Origin: Isoetes taiwanensis
Lineage: Eukaryota; Streptophyta; Lycopodiopsida; Isoetales; Isoetaceae
NCBI GenBank assembly: GCA_021234155.1
Contig: JAJEKV010000272.1
Coordinates: 308,001 to 372,000, forward strand
DNA: 64,000 bases
Reading direction: 5' to 3'
A program made the position numbers and the translations under genes. Below, piece after piece: positions 1-11,739 of this stretch. The notes beneath the pieces were generated by a model. It saw nothing but the letters and a program-made list of their open reading frames with translations. It had not been told where the DNA came from and ran no database searches. Positions within the stretch are counted from its first letter, which is position 1; each line of letters begins with the position of its first letter.

Positions 1-402
1 TTCAACATTGTTCTGATCAATGTGTTAGCTTCCAGATCCTACAACTTAGATTAGAGTCTAGTATATTGAGTTTCAGAACCAATTAGACAAGGAGCCAAAT
101 TAATGAAGGGCAGGAGATTCAGCTTGTCAGCAAGTATCAAACAAAGAATAAAGTCAGGAATGAGGGAACCTCAAGAGCTGAAATGAGTAAAAAACCTGTA
201 TGTGCGCCAGCATGTGTTCTCCTCTGAAGAGTGTACAAGTTTTCCTGATGCTGAGGCATTCCAGAATCTAAGCCAAGAGCTGAAAATGCCTAGAGACTTC
301 TCAATTCCATGCAGTGCTGCAGTGAACATAAACATGATGCTTTTTGAAAATTTCAAGCACACTTTGCAGCAACATCAACCTTCATCTTTGAAGTGAAATA
401 AT

Positions 403-1230
403 TCAGGTGGAAGGGGAGTAAAAGAATTGAGGAGATGGAGGATAATAGAGATGAGTGGGAGGAGTCCTATACAGAGGAGATCTATTCGGAGACGGTGTGA
501 TTGGCGGCGAAGCAAGAGGACTTCTCAGACCTGGTGCAGAGTGATGGAAATTCTTCATAGGAGTTAGGCGAGGCGAAGGCGGAGAATTGGCGCTAAATCT
601 CGGACTTGCCCTGCGGTTGCTAGAAGGAATTACCATCATGAGATCACTTGGAATGTAATAAGGCGAGTACCGCGCAGGAGACATGGAGGATTTTCTAAAG
701 GAGGGTTCTTTAGATGAAGGCATGGGACTGAAGGAAGACCTTGGGGGAGTGAAGACAGGAGAAGTAAGGGGTGTAAGGAAGGGGGTTTCCTGAGGAGTTC
801 CAGTGTAAGATGCAGTGGCATAATCGCAGGAGCCTCGCTTCGATCTGCAATCTTCCATCTCCATATCCTCCTTAGTCTCTTCCAAGATGGTGAAGAGACT
901 TCTAGCATGTTGGTGCTCATGTTGATGATGTTCATCTGTGCTGTTCTCCACATGCACAGGGTACAATTTGGCCACCAGTTCAGAATGAAAATTAGACTGG
1001 CTGTGCTGCTGATGATATACAGAACTCATTATGCTCAAATCTGAAGAATGATCAAACCTTGCTTCTGGATTTAGTATCATCATAGTGTCCTGGTTGAAAG
1101 TACTTACTCTTCTGTTAAAGAAGGCCTTCTTTTTCCAGAAGAGTAGGTAGTAGAGCTCTGCTACAAGAAGCAGGAAAAAACCAACAAATATCACACTTAG
1201 ACCTATTCCCAAGGCCCCCAAAGAACCCAT
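403..1230 (-). CDS. Plant single-pass membrane protein with Ser/Pro-rich tail
   Basis: A 275-residue protein. I start it at the ATG giving MGSLGALGIGLSV; the frame runs upstream only to a TTG at 1254 that follows a stop directly. Residues about 5-32 form one strongly hydrophobic segment (rich in L, V, F) ending in LLFWKKK, so the protein has one membrane anchor and a positively charged cytoplasmic flank. The middle is His/Glu-rich (about residues 85-125). The last 130 residues are Ser/Pro-rich and low in complexity, with repeated SPR/SPxxTP motifs that could be phosphorylated. The layout (short N-terminus, anchor with an AELYYLLFW-like motif, disordered tail) matches an uncharacterised plant family found in many genomes; no function is known to me. 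No intron is needed and the reading frame is intact. It is the only clear host gene in the first 56 kb. Confidence 0.78.
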   Translation of the reverse strand: MGSLGALGIGLSVIFVGFFLLLVAELYYLLFWKKKAFFNRRVSTFNQDTMMILNPEARFDHSSDLSIMSSVYHQQHSQSNFHSELVAKLYPVHVENSTDEHHQHEHQHARSLFTILEETKEDMEMEDCRSKRGSCDYATASYTGTPQETPFLTPLTSPVFTPPRSSFSPMPSSKEPSFRKSSMSPARYSPYYIPSDLMMVIPSSNRRASPRFSANSPPSPRLTPMKNFHHSAPGLRSPLASPPITPSPNRSPLYRTPPTHLYYPPSPQFFYSPST

Positions 1231-1254
1231 ATTCCTGTTCCTGTTTTCTGCCAA

Positions 1255-4200
1255 TCAATCCTCCTTAACATGCATCAAAAACCTTAACCTAAATTGGAAG
1301 AAGCACGAGACCTTGAGCCTGGGCTGCAGCGCATGAAAATCCCCTGCATTTTCAGCCATTTTTTTTTCGTATTCAATGGCCAAATGAGACGAAGAATTGC
1401 AGCAAAAATCAATCCCACCCTTTTTGTCTAACCGGGCAGAGAACCCAGAGTTTGCATTCCAACTTCAGACCTCCAATGCTCAGATTTTGCAGTTATGGAC
1501 TTCCTGTTCCAAGGAGAAATAGTAAAACGGCATCATCCATGTTTCAGCCCCCAAGAAAAAAGAACTAGGTTCGAGAAGGAAGGCCTGATCTCCTTAGTGC
1601 CACAAAAAACCAAAATATGGAGCGAAGGTACAGGTCATGCAATTTGGCGCTTCGACATTATTGCCAGAGGGTCAGCTCTACTGGAAAGAGAAGAAAAACA
1701 AGTCAAAACTATGGAGATTTTAATCTGAAGAAGACCCAGCAGAGCTATTCTTTGTCTAAACACAACCACTGATCCAATATGCCATCACGGATCTGCGGCT
1801 GGTCGATCTGCATTGGGACCCAGATGCTAAAAGGGGCTTGCAAAGTCTCAAAACAAGGACCAGGGAAAGGGGATTGCCGGATTAAACAACCCACAAAAGA
1901 AAAAGCGGAGGAACTCTGCGACAAACAAGCCCTTGCACCGAAGTCCAAATCCGCAGATCCGTGCCCTGTTCTTGCCCTTTTTGGGGCTTGACTCCTTGTG
2001 CCGAATTTTCTGTTACCTTCTTCTGATCTGTTTTACCCTTTGCAGGTACTATTTGTCAGAAAGGAAAAACAAATGAAACAGAGTACCACTCACTGCCTGA
2101 CTGCTGCAGGGCAACTGCCATAGCCAAGCTTTTCAGAGCAACAGAAACCCAGTTTGGGCTTGGCCTTGTAATGTAGAATGGGATCTGTCCAAAATCAGGA
2201 GCCCAGGCCAAAAACAGAGCTAGCACTGTATTCTATCATTTATTCTGTTATAAGTTCGGCTTAGCCTTGATCTGCCATCTGCATCAGTAGAAGCCATAGC
2301 CGAATCCGACCCTTTTGTGTGCATCCCTGTTTTGGAAGCTGTAATTTTGTAGTTTTTCAGCTCAAGAATTGAATGCCATGTGCTATATAATTACTGGCCG
2401 CCAAATTTAGACAAATGGCTTTGTGTAATTAGAGCCCAGATTCTAGTTAGTCTGCTCATGTTTGTCTTGTTTTAGCTGCAGGCTTTATTGTATATGGTCT
2501 TGTAGTTAACGTCTCTATTCATGTTAGCACGAAGATTACATTAATTAGGTTTATTCTGATAGATTATTCTTAGATCACTGATCAGGAAAACGTGACTATT
2601 TCTGCCCAGAATTGGTTGGACGTGTAGCAGAATATAAATAATAGTTGGAAATGCGGTATCTTTGATTTTCTCGAGGAGATTCTTCTTTTTGGGAATTAGG
2701 TGTTTTTCATCACAAACAAGAAATAGAAGCACATTTTAGTTCAAGTTTTACCTTTAAGAACTAGGGCTCTCAATTCTTGGAGTGTATAAAATCCCATAAG
2801 GGCATTCTATAAAATGTAAAATGGACTTATGTTGAAATTTCGTCCATGTTGTAGTTGTATTAATTTTACATGATTTAGAGAAAATTTAAATTGGTAGTAA
2901 TTTTAACAAAAGTCCTTTTACTATCTTGCATAATGTGTTTACATCTAATAGCTAACCAACCTTCAAAATAAATCAAGCATCATCTGAAACATTCCGTGGA
3001 GATTCGACTAGATTATCATATAACGTGCACGTCCCAGTTATGGACAGAACAGGTTCAGTTTCGTGGATATACCAGTTATCCCCTACATGAGGGAGATATC
3101 ATATTCAAATACTTCCTACCAAGATATTATTATCCTGATTGTCAAATAAATGCGCAACAGACTGAGCTTAACTTTGTGTCTTATTGTTGTCGCCTATTCC
3201 ATTGATGTAACATATGTGCCTTACATATATGTGCTTATAAATGACTGCCATATGACAACCTAGGGTGGGTTGTAAAGTGGGGTGGCGACCTTGATGTGCA
3301 AGGCTCCATGCAGTATCTTAGAAGAGAAACATTGTTTCATTCTTGGGCAATGGGAGACCATCTCTTTCAATGAATATTGTATACTTCCTAGCTTCACATC
3401 CCTTGTCTTCATAGTCATTTTTTAGTATTCAATTATAAGTACTCCATTCAAGGAGTCCACATCCCAAGCTTACAACTCCAGAATGACAAATCTATTTCTA
3501 GAACAACACCCAAAGTGGAGCATTATAGACGTGACTCCACCATCTGGCTTTCGCACGAGGTGATACTGAATACATCTTTTACCAAGACCTGATATCACCA
3601 TGGACTATTTTGTAGTTCCATCATTCAATGTTGCAATAATTCTTTCACTCCTTTGATGGATGAAGTGTTTCAAATTCATTTGGATCCATACTCTGGACAT
3701 CATAAATTCACTAAGACAAGGTAAGAATTGATCTCCATTCTTGGTTGGCTTCATTGTTGCATGTAGTAAGATTAACTATGCCTTAATAACAAAAACTTTG
3801 TGATTTCCTGTAGGTTATGACATGTATCTTTTCGCTCATTCCTACTTGCATTAATAAATCCTAACAAAAATAAATAATATTCACTTCTTTAACAGATAAG
3901 CAATGCAAATTTAATGGATAATAATACAAGTTAGTTAATGTCAGAGTCCAAATATTGGAGCATCTTTCCAAGAAATATAAACCGCTAGTATATGAATCTA
4001 CGTTCCTCCTCGCGGATAATACAACCTTGTGATAAGGTTATAGAAGGAATCTTCTATGTATTCTTTATTAGTTATTATTTTGTCTTTTGTAAAAGTGACA
4101 ATGTGCTTCCATTACCTTTAAAATATACTTTCCCCCCAAACCTAAATTCGAATACTCCAATGGTGCAATTTAGGGAATAAAATTGGGCTTTGGATGTATT

Positions 4201-4564
4201 CTTATCTTATTTAGGATGATAGTGCATGCACAATATCATCAGCGATCGACTGCGTGTTGGTTTGTATGGGATGCATCATGGTCGCGCATGGTTGGTGATA
4301 CTGGCAGGTATTATCATTGGGGTTGGAATAACCTTTAGTAGTTAAGAAAAATTGCTCAAAATTATAGGAGGTGACTTGTTAGAATTATCGATTTCGAGGA
4401 CAAGGACATAGATTGGAATTTGGAGATGGGCAGAACCATAGGACAAGTTTTTGCTCTAGGCGGTATCACCGAAACAACGGTAAATTTAGCGGGAATCTAT
4501 TAATAAATACCATCACAGAACGCGACTACTTACAAAGTTAGGTTCTGAGAGTTATATCCCCGGG
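1255..4564. other. Intergenic or upstream AT-rich sequence, no gene seen
   Basis: This stretch lies upstream of the membrane-protein gene and probably holds its promoter and 5' leader (roughly 1255-1490). I found no long reading frame with recognisable protein motifs, no tRNA-like fold and no element termini. Several 60-75 codon ORFs occur by chance in both strands. Confidence 0.5.
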
Positions 4565-4837
4565 TCATGTAGGGGACATGACACCTTTCACAAGTAGAGG
4601 ATTTCCCCTAGGAAGGAGAACCAAGTTCACACCCAAATCAAGGGCATCCCGAAAAGGCACGAGAAATAGAGTAGAGAAAGCAGATCCATAATTGTATCTA
4701 AGAAACAGGAAAGATGTTGAATATCCTAAAGCCTTGATCTTATCAGTCTTTTCAAGGCCCGCTTTGATGCCTAATTTTTCGAGCAAATCAAAGCCACAGA
4801 AAAACACATTCCCCAACAAATATTTTTTCTGGTTCAT
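4565..4837 (-). CDS. Short hypothetical ORF, possible exon or retro-fragment
   Basis: An open frame of 90 codons beginning MNQKKYLLGNVFF and ending GVMSPT. The composition is protein-like (hydrophobic blocks separated by charged blocks, for example KTDKIKALGYS) rather than random, which is unusual for this AT-rich neighbourhood. I recognise no domain. It could be a fragment of a captured or decayed gene, or chance. Confidence 0.22.
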   Translation of the reverse strand: MNQKKYLLGNVFFCGFDLLEKLGIKAGLEKTDKIKALGYSTSFLFLRYNYGSAFSTLFLVPFRDALDLGVNLVLLPRGNPLLVKGVMSPT

Positions 4838-7800
4838 ACTACCATCATACAAACAATTCCTTTAGGAGATTGGCTGCTGGCAGTAGCCATTTCCCCTGCC
4901 TTGCCAACAAGCATTCACCTCTTGGTCTTCCACAACGTCAAGAAAAGAAAATTGGATGTAGCAGGCCAAAGTAAGAATGGAGAGCTGCGTTCATTCTTGC
5001 TATAAATGATCATCACATGGCACTTTGCGATTGGATAAGAAACGAGAACGATGGTCAATTTTTCTTGACATAGTGTGTGAACGGAATTTACATTAAAAAT
5101 AAAAATTTATATTAACTTAAAGACGAAAAAAGATAGTGTGAACATGATTTTTATTGATGTTTTCTTTAAAAAAGTTAGCTTAACCCAATGTTAACTAGTG
5201 GTGCGAAGGACACTTTTATTAAAATTTTAACTTAAAGGATGGCGGATGCGAAGTAAGGTTATCGGTCTGGCTGAGGCTGATAACAAAAAGTGTGTGATTG
5301 AGGTTGGACATCCGAGGTTAGATATTTGCCATGTAAGGCTGAGGCTTGCCAAGGTCGAAGGCCGAGCCGAGGGCATATAACTGAAGCCATGCATTTTTTG
5401 TTATCAGTCTGGGTAAATACTGATAACCACCTTATCGGGCTTATATGGGTGGAATAGTACTGATAACTAGTTATCAGCATTGCACCTATCAATATTGCAC
5501 CAATAATAATAACCAAAAATCAAAGGCTCTCCCTTTTTACACAAGAGTCTGATAACACATCATGAGTAGATTGTTTTACTAACAAAGGACTTCTATGCAA
5601 TTTGCGAAACACATGTTCCATGTATTTACGTTTTTTTCTGAATTTATTATCCAATACACTAGAAAACAAAAGGAACATAATTTTTGCCATTTATATCAAG
5701 CAAAAGGAATCAACTCTTAATATCCGTTCTAACACAAAGGGCATAACAACATGAAGAATGCTCTTCATAATTTTATTAAGATTGTAGTCGAATTATCTAG
5801 ATAACAGAGAATACCATCAATCTAATTAAAATCAATCTTTGGCAATATAACGAAGATACTATATGCATCCCTTTTAGTCCCAAGAGGTATGCTCTCGACT
5901 ACATTAGTCAACTTCCAGGCTCCTGCAACTAAAATTAGGGTACAATTATAAATTGGTCATTCTTAAAAGAGAGGACTACTACTGGAAAAGGCAAAATTGT
6001 GAACATATACAAAAACATATGTATTTCATATTCAAATACAATGAAATCCATATGCAAACATTGCCTCCGATCAACCAAAAAGCCCATGGCTTATACCTCG
6101 TGTGGCCTTGAAAGGCCGGGTAATAACTGATGCAGGGTCGTAGATCATAAATAGGATGACATTTGAACCTAACAGATAAGATAAGATAAGATGAATTTTT
6201 ACGTCCACGGGAACCCAATGGGTTATGGGACGGCACATGCAAGGGCAACAACCCATCTAAAACCTGGGGACTAGGCCCCATCACCAAACACAATAACAAA
6301 TATTAAAAGGTTAGTGGTAAATTTATGCTTCTAAAATTATCTAAAATATTTATAGCTTCAAATGAACATCCAACTAGAGTATCTAAAGTATGTAATCTCT
6401 AATAACCAGCTCCATATCACACTTACATGCCATTTACAACAAAAGCTCTATATGAGAAAGCATTTATCACTTATCTCCATATGGATATAATCCTCCATCC
6501 TTGACATTGCCTTGAAGTTGTAAAGCCAATCGCTCTCTGTAATTACGATCTCTCATCTCAGTTCTTCATATAATTTCTTACGCTAGTTAAGAAACCCTAC
6601 AATATAGAGATCAAATGCACTATTATAGAGATTCTTTCCCAGGCAATGAATATCACTAAATAAAACTCTTTGGGATTTAATACGGTCTTGGATGAATAAA
6701 AAATGAAAAAGAGTGTAGATAAACCATTGATACCAAGCACTCTTGTGGACTTTTATATCAGGTAATTTGTTCCTCTAATTATCTAATCCAGTGCAATGAT
6801 GTTGAAAGAAATGTAAAAATCAAAGCAACGACAATAAAATAATCATTATGACATTTTAGCTGCAATTCCAGCCCATTTGGAAAAAAAAAGGGGGGGAGGT
6901 AAGACATATCGCTCTCATATATTATCATGCTTTGCATTTCTAGACCACATTTGTGCTAGCAGGAATGCCTCAAGAAAACTTCAAGAAAAAAGAACTCTTG
7001 GGCAATGAAAGTTCTATTTAAAGGAGGAAAACCATGAAAGCAAACGATACATAGCACATGACGATGTAATGAATAGAGTTATGAGAGTTGCTACTCTATG
7101 TATGCTTGATGCGCACACACATGTAATTATATCATAAAAATCAAATAGTGGTCCCAACAAGAAAAGCATAGATTATCTGTATAAACAAGTTTTCTTTTTC
7201 AAACAATCTTCGTAGCCATAGCCGATGACCAAGAATCTCAGCTATCCTTAAGGATTTTAGCTAGCATATTTTCTCTGGCATAATTTGGTCAAGCTTTGCT
7301 ATAGTTGAAAGTCATCGAAATAACAAAAAGATATACATAACTATTCTATATATGGTACTTATCTAAACCTTGCTTCCAATGATCCGATCCTATTCAAGGT
7401 TCAGACTTGCAATCCTGGTGCTCTATCGCATACATATATAAGCATATCTTCATTGTAGAAAGCAATATTCAAAATAGCTTGTTGGGTCTTTAATACTTGG
7501 GAACTTTCCTTGCTCAGTCAATGCAATTTTGTTTTTCTAGCAGTTGCAAAAGAAAGACTGATCAACTCAAAATATAACTTTGATATACTCAATTGACAAA
7601 GAAAAACATGAACACTTTAACAAACCAATTCTTATCAAAGAGAAGGTTTGACGACTTTAGATCATGATGAACAATAACAGGTGTACCACCACGCAGGTAA
7701 TTCAACATCTAGCATAAACATGAAGAAAAGCATGTTACGAATGTCAAATAATATAACATGCATCCAACAATACAATTTCCTATTCCTCCATCCATCTAAT

Positions 7801-8282
7801 TGATTATGAGAACAATCAATCAACTTATATAGACTCCCTACCCATAACCAAATATAATTCGATAAACTTCAACTCAATTGAATTTAATTCCTCTATCAAA
7901 TATAGCTTCTGAAAACAACTAGCACTCATGAAGTTCAATAATGTTTATCTTAGAAGATATTTAGTCACAATTGAGAGATGGAAAGATTGTGTAACTGCAC
8001 CTATGAAAAGCGCATGTTCACATGCAATAGGCAAAGAGGTGGATATCCTACTCTACATTCAATTAAGGCCTTTTCCACGATAGTCCTATTTCTAAAAGTC
8101 ATATATTTTAACAAATGAGGTTTGCCGACCTATTGTCCTAAAAGGAAAGCACTTCTCCACTATGAAAATAAGGTTCGAAATGGGTTCAGATACTACTTTT
8201 AATGTAAATGGGGTCTTATTTTTCCCCGCTATAAAATAAGACACCTAGTTTATTTGAATATAAATGGCTTCACTTTTCTCTA
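4838..8282. other. AT-rich non-coding stretch
   Basis: I see no coding sequence with recognisable motifs on either strand. The sequence is AT-rich, with short homopolymers (for example a G/A-rich run near 6880-6900). It ends where the GC content rises abruptly at about 8283, at the 3' end of a LINE copy. Confidence 0.5.
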
Positions 8283-10275
8283 TTAATACCGGCACCCCGC
8301 TTTGGATCGGCTTCAAGGCCGTGCACGGGTGCGTCGTTATCAATCAGCTTTGAGCTGAGCATTTCAGGGCGGGTATGGTGCGCCTCTCAGGCGGTTCATA
8401 ACAGAAGCCCTTTTTCTTTATGTACTTCCCGGTGCCTTGCCGTCATTTCCCGTATTGCGTCTGCCAGATCCCTCATTGTTTCTGACCTTGCCATCATGGT
8501 GTGTACAGGCTGACCCCACCTTACATTTCTGTACTTGTTCCTGATGTCATCATATACCGGGCATTCATTTAGCATATGATTTTCATCTTCCACTTCCCCT
8601 CTGTCACAAATTCTACATATCCGATCCTCTCTCTCTATTTCTCCGCCATCTGTCCTTTTTTATTCTTAGGTCATGGCTTCCCATTCTGAATCTTGCTAGG
8701 ATATCCTTCCTGGCTTTTCCTAGTAAATTATCCTGATACATCTGTTGTCCTATCTGCTGTCCCGGGTTGAATACTGTCATAAGCCATATTGTCTTGGGCC
8801 CCGTGTGATTTTGCAGCCAAGCTTGCGTGGCTTTGTTTGCCCATTCATCATTCCATTCTCCTTCACTAATGAGGTCGCTCAGGTTCATCCCCATTTTTCT
8901 TGTCCACATTGCTACATCCCTAAACCAGCCGTTGCTCTCGATTATGTGGGCTTTCGCTGATTCACTGATCGCGATATTCGCTAACTTATTCCGTTTTCCC
9001 CCTGCATTGTTTCTTATGAGATATCTGATGGTCTTTTCCCATGCCCTTACTTCCATCGGTTTCTGCCCCGTCTCATATACTATAGTTGTTTGTGGTGTAT
9101 TCGTTCTCAGCTTGAATTCTGTTTATGCCATTGCTTTTTGTAAATTCCTTCTGCTTTTCCCATTTCTTCTCTGTCAGACCCGGTCCCCAGGGCTCTGCTC
9201 CATATAGTTGTGTAGTTGCAACTACTGCGCTGAACAAATAGCATTTGATTTCCCAGTTTATTATCCTGCTTTTGTTGCAGAAATTTTTCATATTGTAGTA
9301 ACTTCCGATGGCTGTTTGGAATCTTGTATCTGCCCCTTTAGCCCATTTCCCGTGCGGCGTCGCGATCGTATCCCGATACACGTATTCTATTGGTTCTTCT
9401 AGCTCGTTCCCAAATATCTAAGCGGTTTGTGTCTATTTTGTGGCGAAAAAAGACTATTTTGGTTTCAGCGGGATTAGCTGTAACCACGTGCTTTTTTTGA
9501 AGCTTTCCAGCAGTTTCAATTAACTTTGTGCATCCCCTTGTTCTTTGTGGCCATCATGCTTAGGTCATCTGCATATAGCATGATGGGTACTTTGGTGCCC
9601 CCTAGAATAGGGGCGTCACGTGTCCCTTCTTTACGTTACGCTATAAAATCCTGTAATGCATCTATGTATATTCCAAACAGTGTGGGGGATAGTGGGCATC
9701 CCTGCTTGACTCCCATATCACAATCTATCGCTTTCCCATCTTCTTCCATGTTCGCATATACATTATAGTACAATCTTGCAATTGCCCCTACCATATCCTT
9801 TGGTGCCTGCATATCTATAAGCCTTTGTATTAGTTTTTCCCGGGCGTGTCAAAAGCTTTCCTAAAGTCCACAAAGCGGCATATTATTTTCTTCCCCGGTT
9901 TCTATTACGTTTCTACCCGGTATCACGAGGGTCACTAGGTGATCCGTAGTTGAGTGTTCCGGCCTGAATCCTGCCTGTCCCTGTGCTCTCCGTTCCCACC
10001 CTCTGCCCATTGCTTCAGCTTATTGTCTAAAACTTTTCCAAACCATTTTGCGAAAATGGAACTCACCATTATGGTTCTATAATTTCCAGGTTCCTGTCTG
10101 CTCCCTCGCTTGTGTAGGGTATCACCCTGTTATACGCCCATCTAGCTGGGAGTCCTGTGTGTATGATACCGTTGAAAATATCTGTCACCTGTTTCTCTAT
10201 TGCTGTATCTGCACATTTTAATAATTCCACTGTTAACCCGTATAGGTTTGGGGCTTTATAGCATGCTAGACCATC
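8283..10275 (-). mobile_element. 5'-truncated, frameshifted LINE (non-LTR retrotransposon)
   Basis: Read on the minus strand this is the ORF2 polymerase of a non-LTR retrotransposon, from the RT fingers to the C-terminus. Visible blocks in order are: the fingers (about 10270-10100, KAPNLYGLTVELL then GLPARWAYNRVIP); the segment GVKQGCPLSPTLFGIYIDAL just before the palm (near 9660-9720); the catalytic YADD (codons 9564-9575, in MLYADDLSMM); the thumb/linker with YGAEPWGPGL (about 9190-9215); and a C-terminal C-x2-C-x8-H-x4-C knuckle (CRICDRGEVEDENHMLNEC, about 8567-8625). No single frame spans the copy; there are several frameshifts and stops, so it is dead. The endonuclease and ORF1 are missing, typical of 5' truncation. 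The C-terminal knuckle relates it to the LINE copies at 15 kb and 43-49 kb, but it is clearly diverged from them. Confidence 0.88.
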
Positions 10276-11699
10276 AACACTTGCAATTCATAGCATTTAC
10301 TTCCATTAATACAAATAAGACACTGGCACAATCGTCCAGGCATAGTTCAAATGAAGTTTCCAATACTAATACTTCATGTAACACTTAATTAAATTATCAA
10401 ACATGCTCAACATTGCAATATGCATCACATAATACCATTTCAATCATCATGAAATACTTTTAAGCACATGCAATGCTAGATGACCTATTGATAGATTTAA
10501 TGCAATATGCATCACACATTATGCAAATTTTTATCACTCAAAAGGATAATTCCAATGCATCTATAATGTTATCCATTTCACAATGCAATTGTAATTACTT
10601 GAATTTTTGTTTCTAAATCAATTACAAAACATTTAGTCTATGACTCATCAGCACACACTTTTGTTCAATTACGAGACATCTAGTCTATGACACATCAGTA
10701 TACACTTTTATTAGACCACTACTATGATCCTCTAACTTTTTATTTCAGACCCTTACTAGTAGCTAGAAGTCACACATATCACTACTAAGCACACTTTAGT
10801 AAGATCAGTCAGTAAGGTCTAACCAACTAAGCTGCAAAGCAGGCGACGGTCAACAATTATGCAGGGCTAAAATTCATTATAGTTGGCTCATGACCTACTG
10901 AAGAAGCAGCAGCTTTGGATCAACAACAAACATGCCTGGATCAAGAACGACCTGTTTTGACCAACAAGACTACGAAGGGGGCGGTTAATAGTTTAAAAAG
11001 ATAAGCACAGAATATTTTTGTGTGGAACACCTATTAACTGCTAGCTCAATAGATCTTTCTGCGAAAATTACAGACTATAGCCGATCATCTAAAAAATTCC
11101 AGTTGAGCTCTTAAGAATAAAACATTAGAGGATATATGGGATCATTAGAGCCCTTGTAAGAGTATTTTGGGGGACATGCTACGTAGGATCCCAAACCTAA
11201 TTCTCCTCTCTCCATACCTAATTTTTGCTTTTCCATCCCTAAATTTTGGCAATCATTATTTTCCAACGACCACAAAATTTGATGATTGCATCTGGATTAT
11301 TCCCTTTCCCAACAAATCGAACTCCCATGCAGTCCTGCTGGAGTTCGTTGATCTCGCGCCATCGAGCTCGCTTCAGCGCCCAAGCGTCGTTCGAATTTGA
11401 ATTATGGCGGATTCTTGCCAGCAAAAAGAACGAAATTCTATTGGCAAGAATTGATCAAATTCTAAGCGACCTCTGGAACTCAATCTTTTGCCTTTGAATG
11501 GCAAAGGTATTTGGTTTTTGAATTCTCGAGTGCAAGCGCCAAAAGGATGCTTGCCTTACAGAAATAAGTTCACTTGGAAGCAATAAATAGATGAAGATGT
11601 ATTGCGAGCTTCTGGAGCCATGAATATAGATCTCTGGACTAAAGGGCAACTCTATCCCCGGGATCCTTTCACTCGAGTTCATCCAAACTTCCACTCCGC
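10276..11699. other. Non-coding, AT-rich; possible upstream part of the next element
   Basis: From 10276 to about 11160 I see only AT-rich sequence. From about 11160 the composition changes and fragments of open frame appear on both strands. They probably belong to the transposon-like unit whose protein becomes readable at about 11.74 kb, but I cannot assign them. Confidence 0.35.
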
Positions 11700-11739
11700 A
11701 TCGGGTCTTATTGAATTCGCTTGCAAGGGTCAGTAAGGT

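Noticed and set aside
9526-9768. 80-codon plus-strand ORF
   Set aside because: Antisense of the LINE RT palm (YADD and QGCPLSPTLFG on the other strand).
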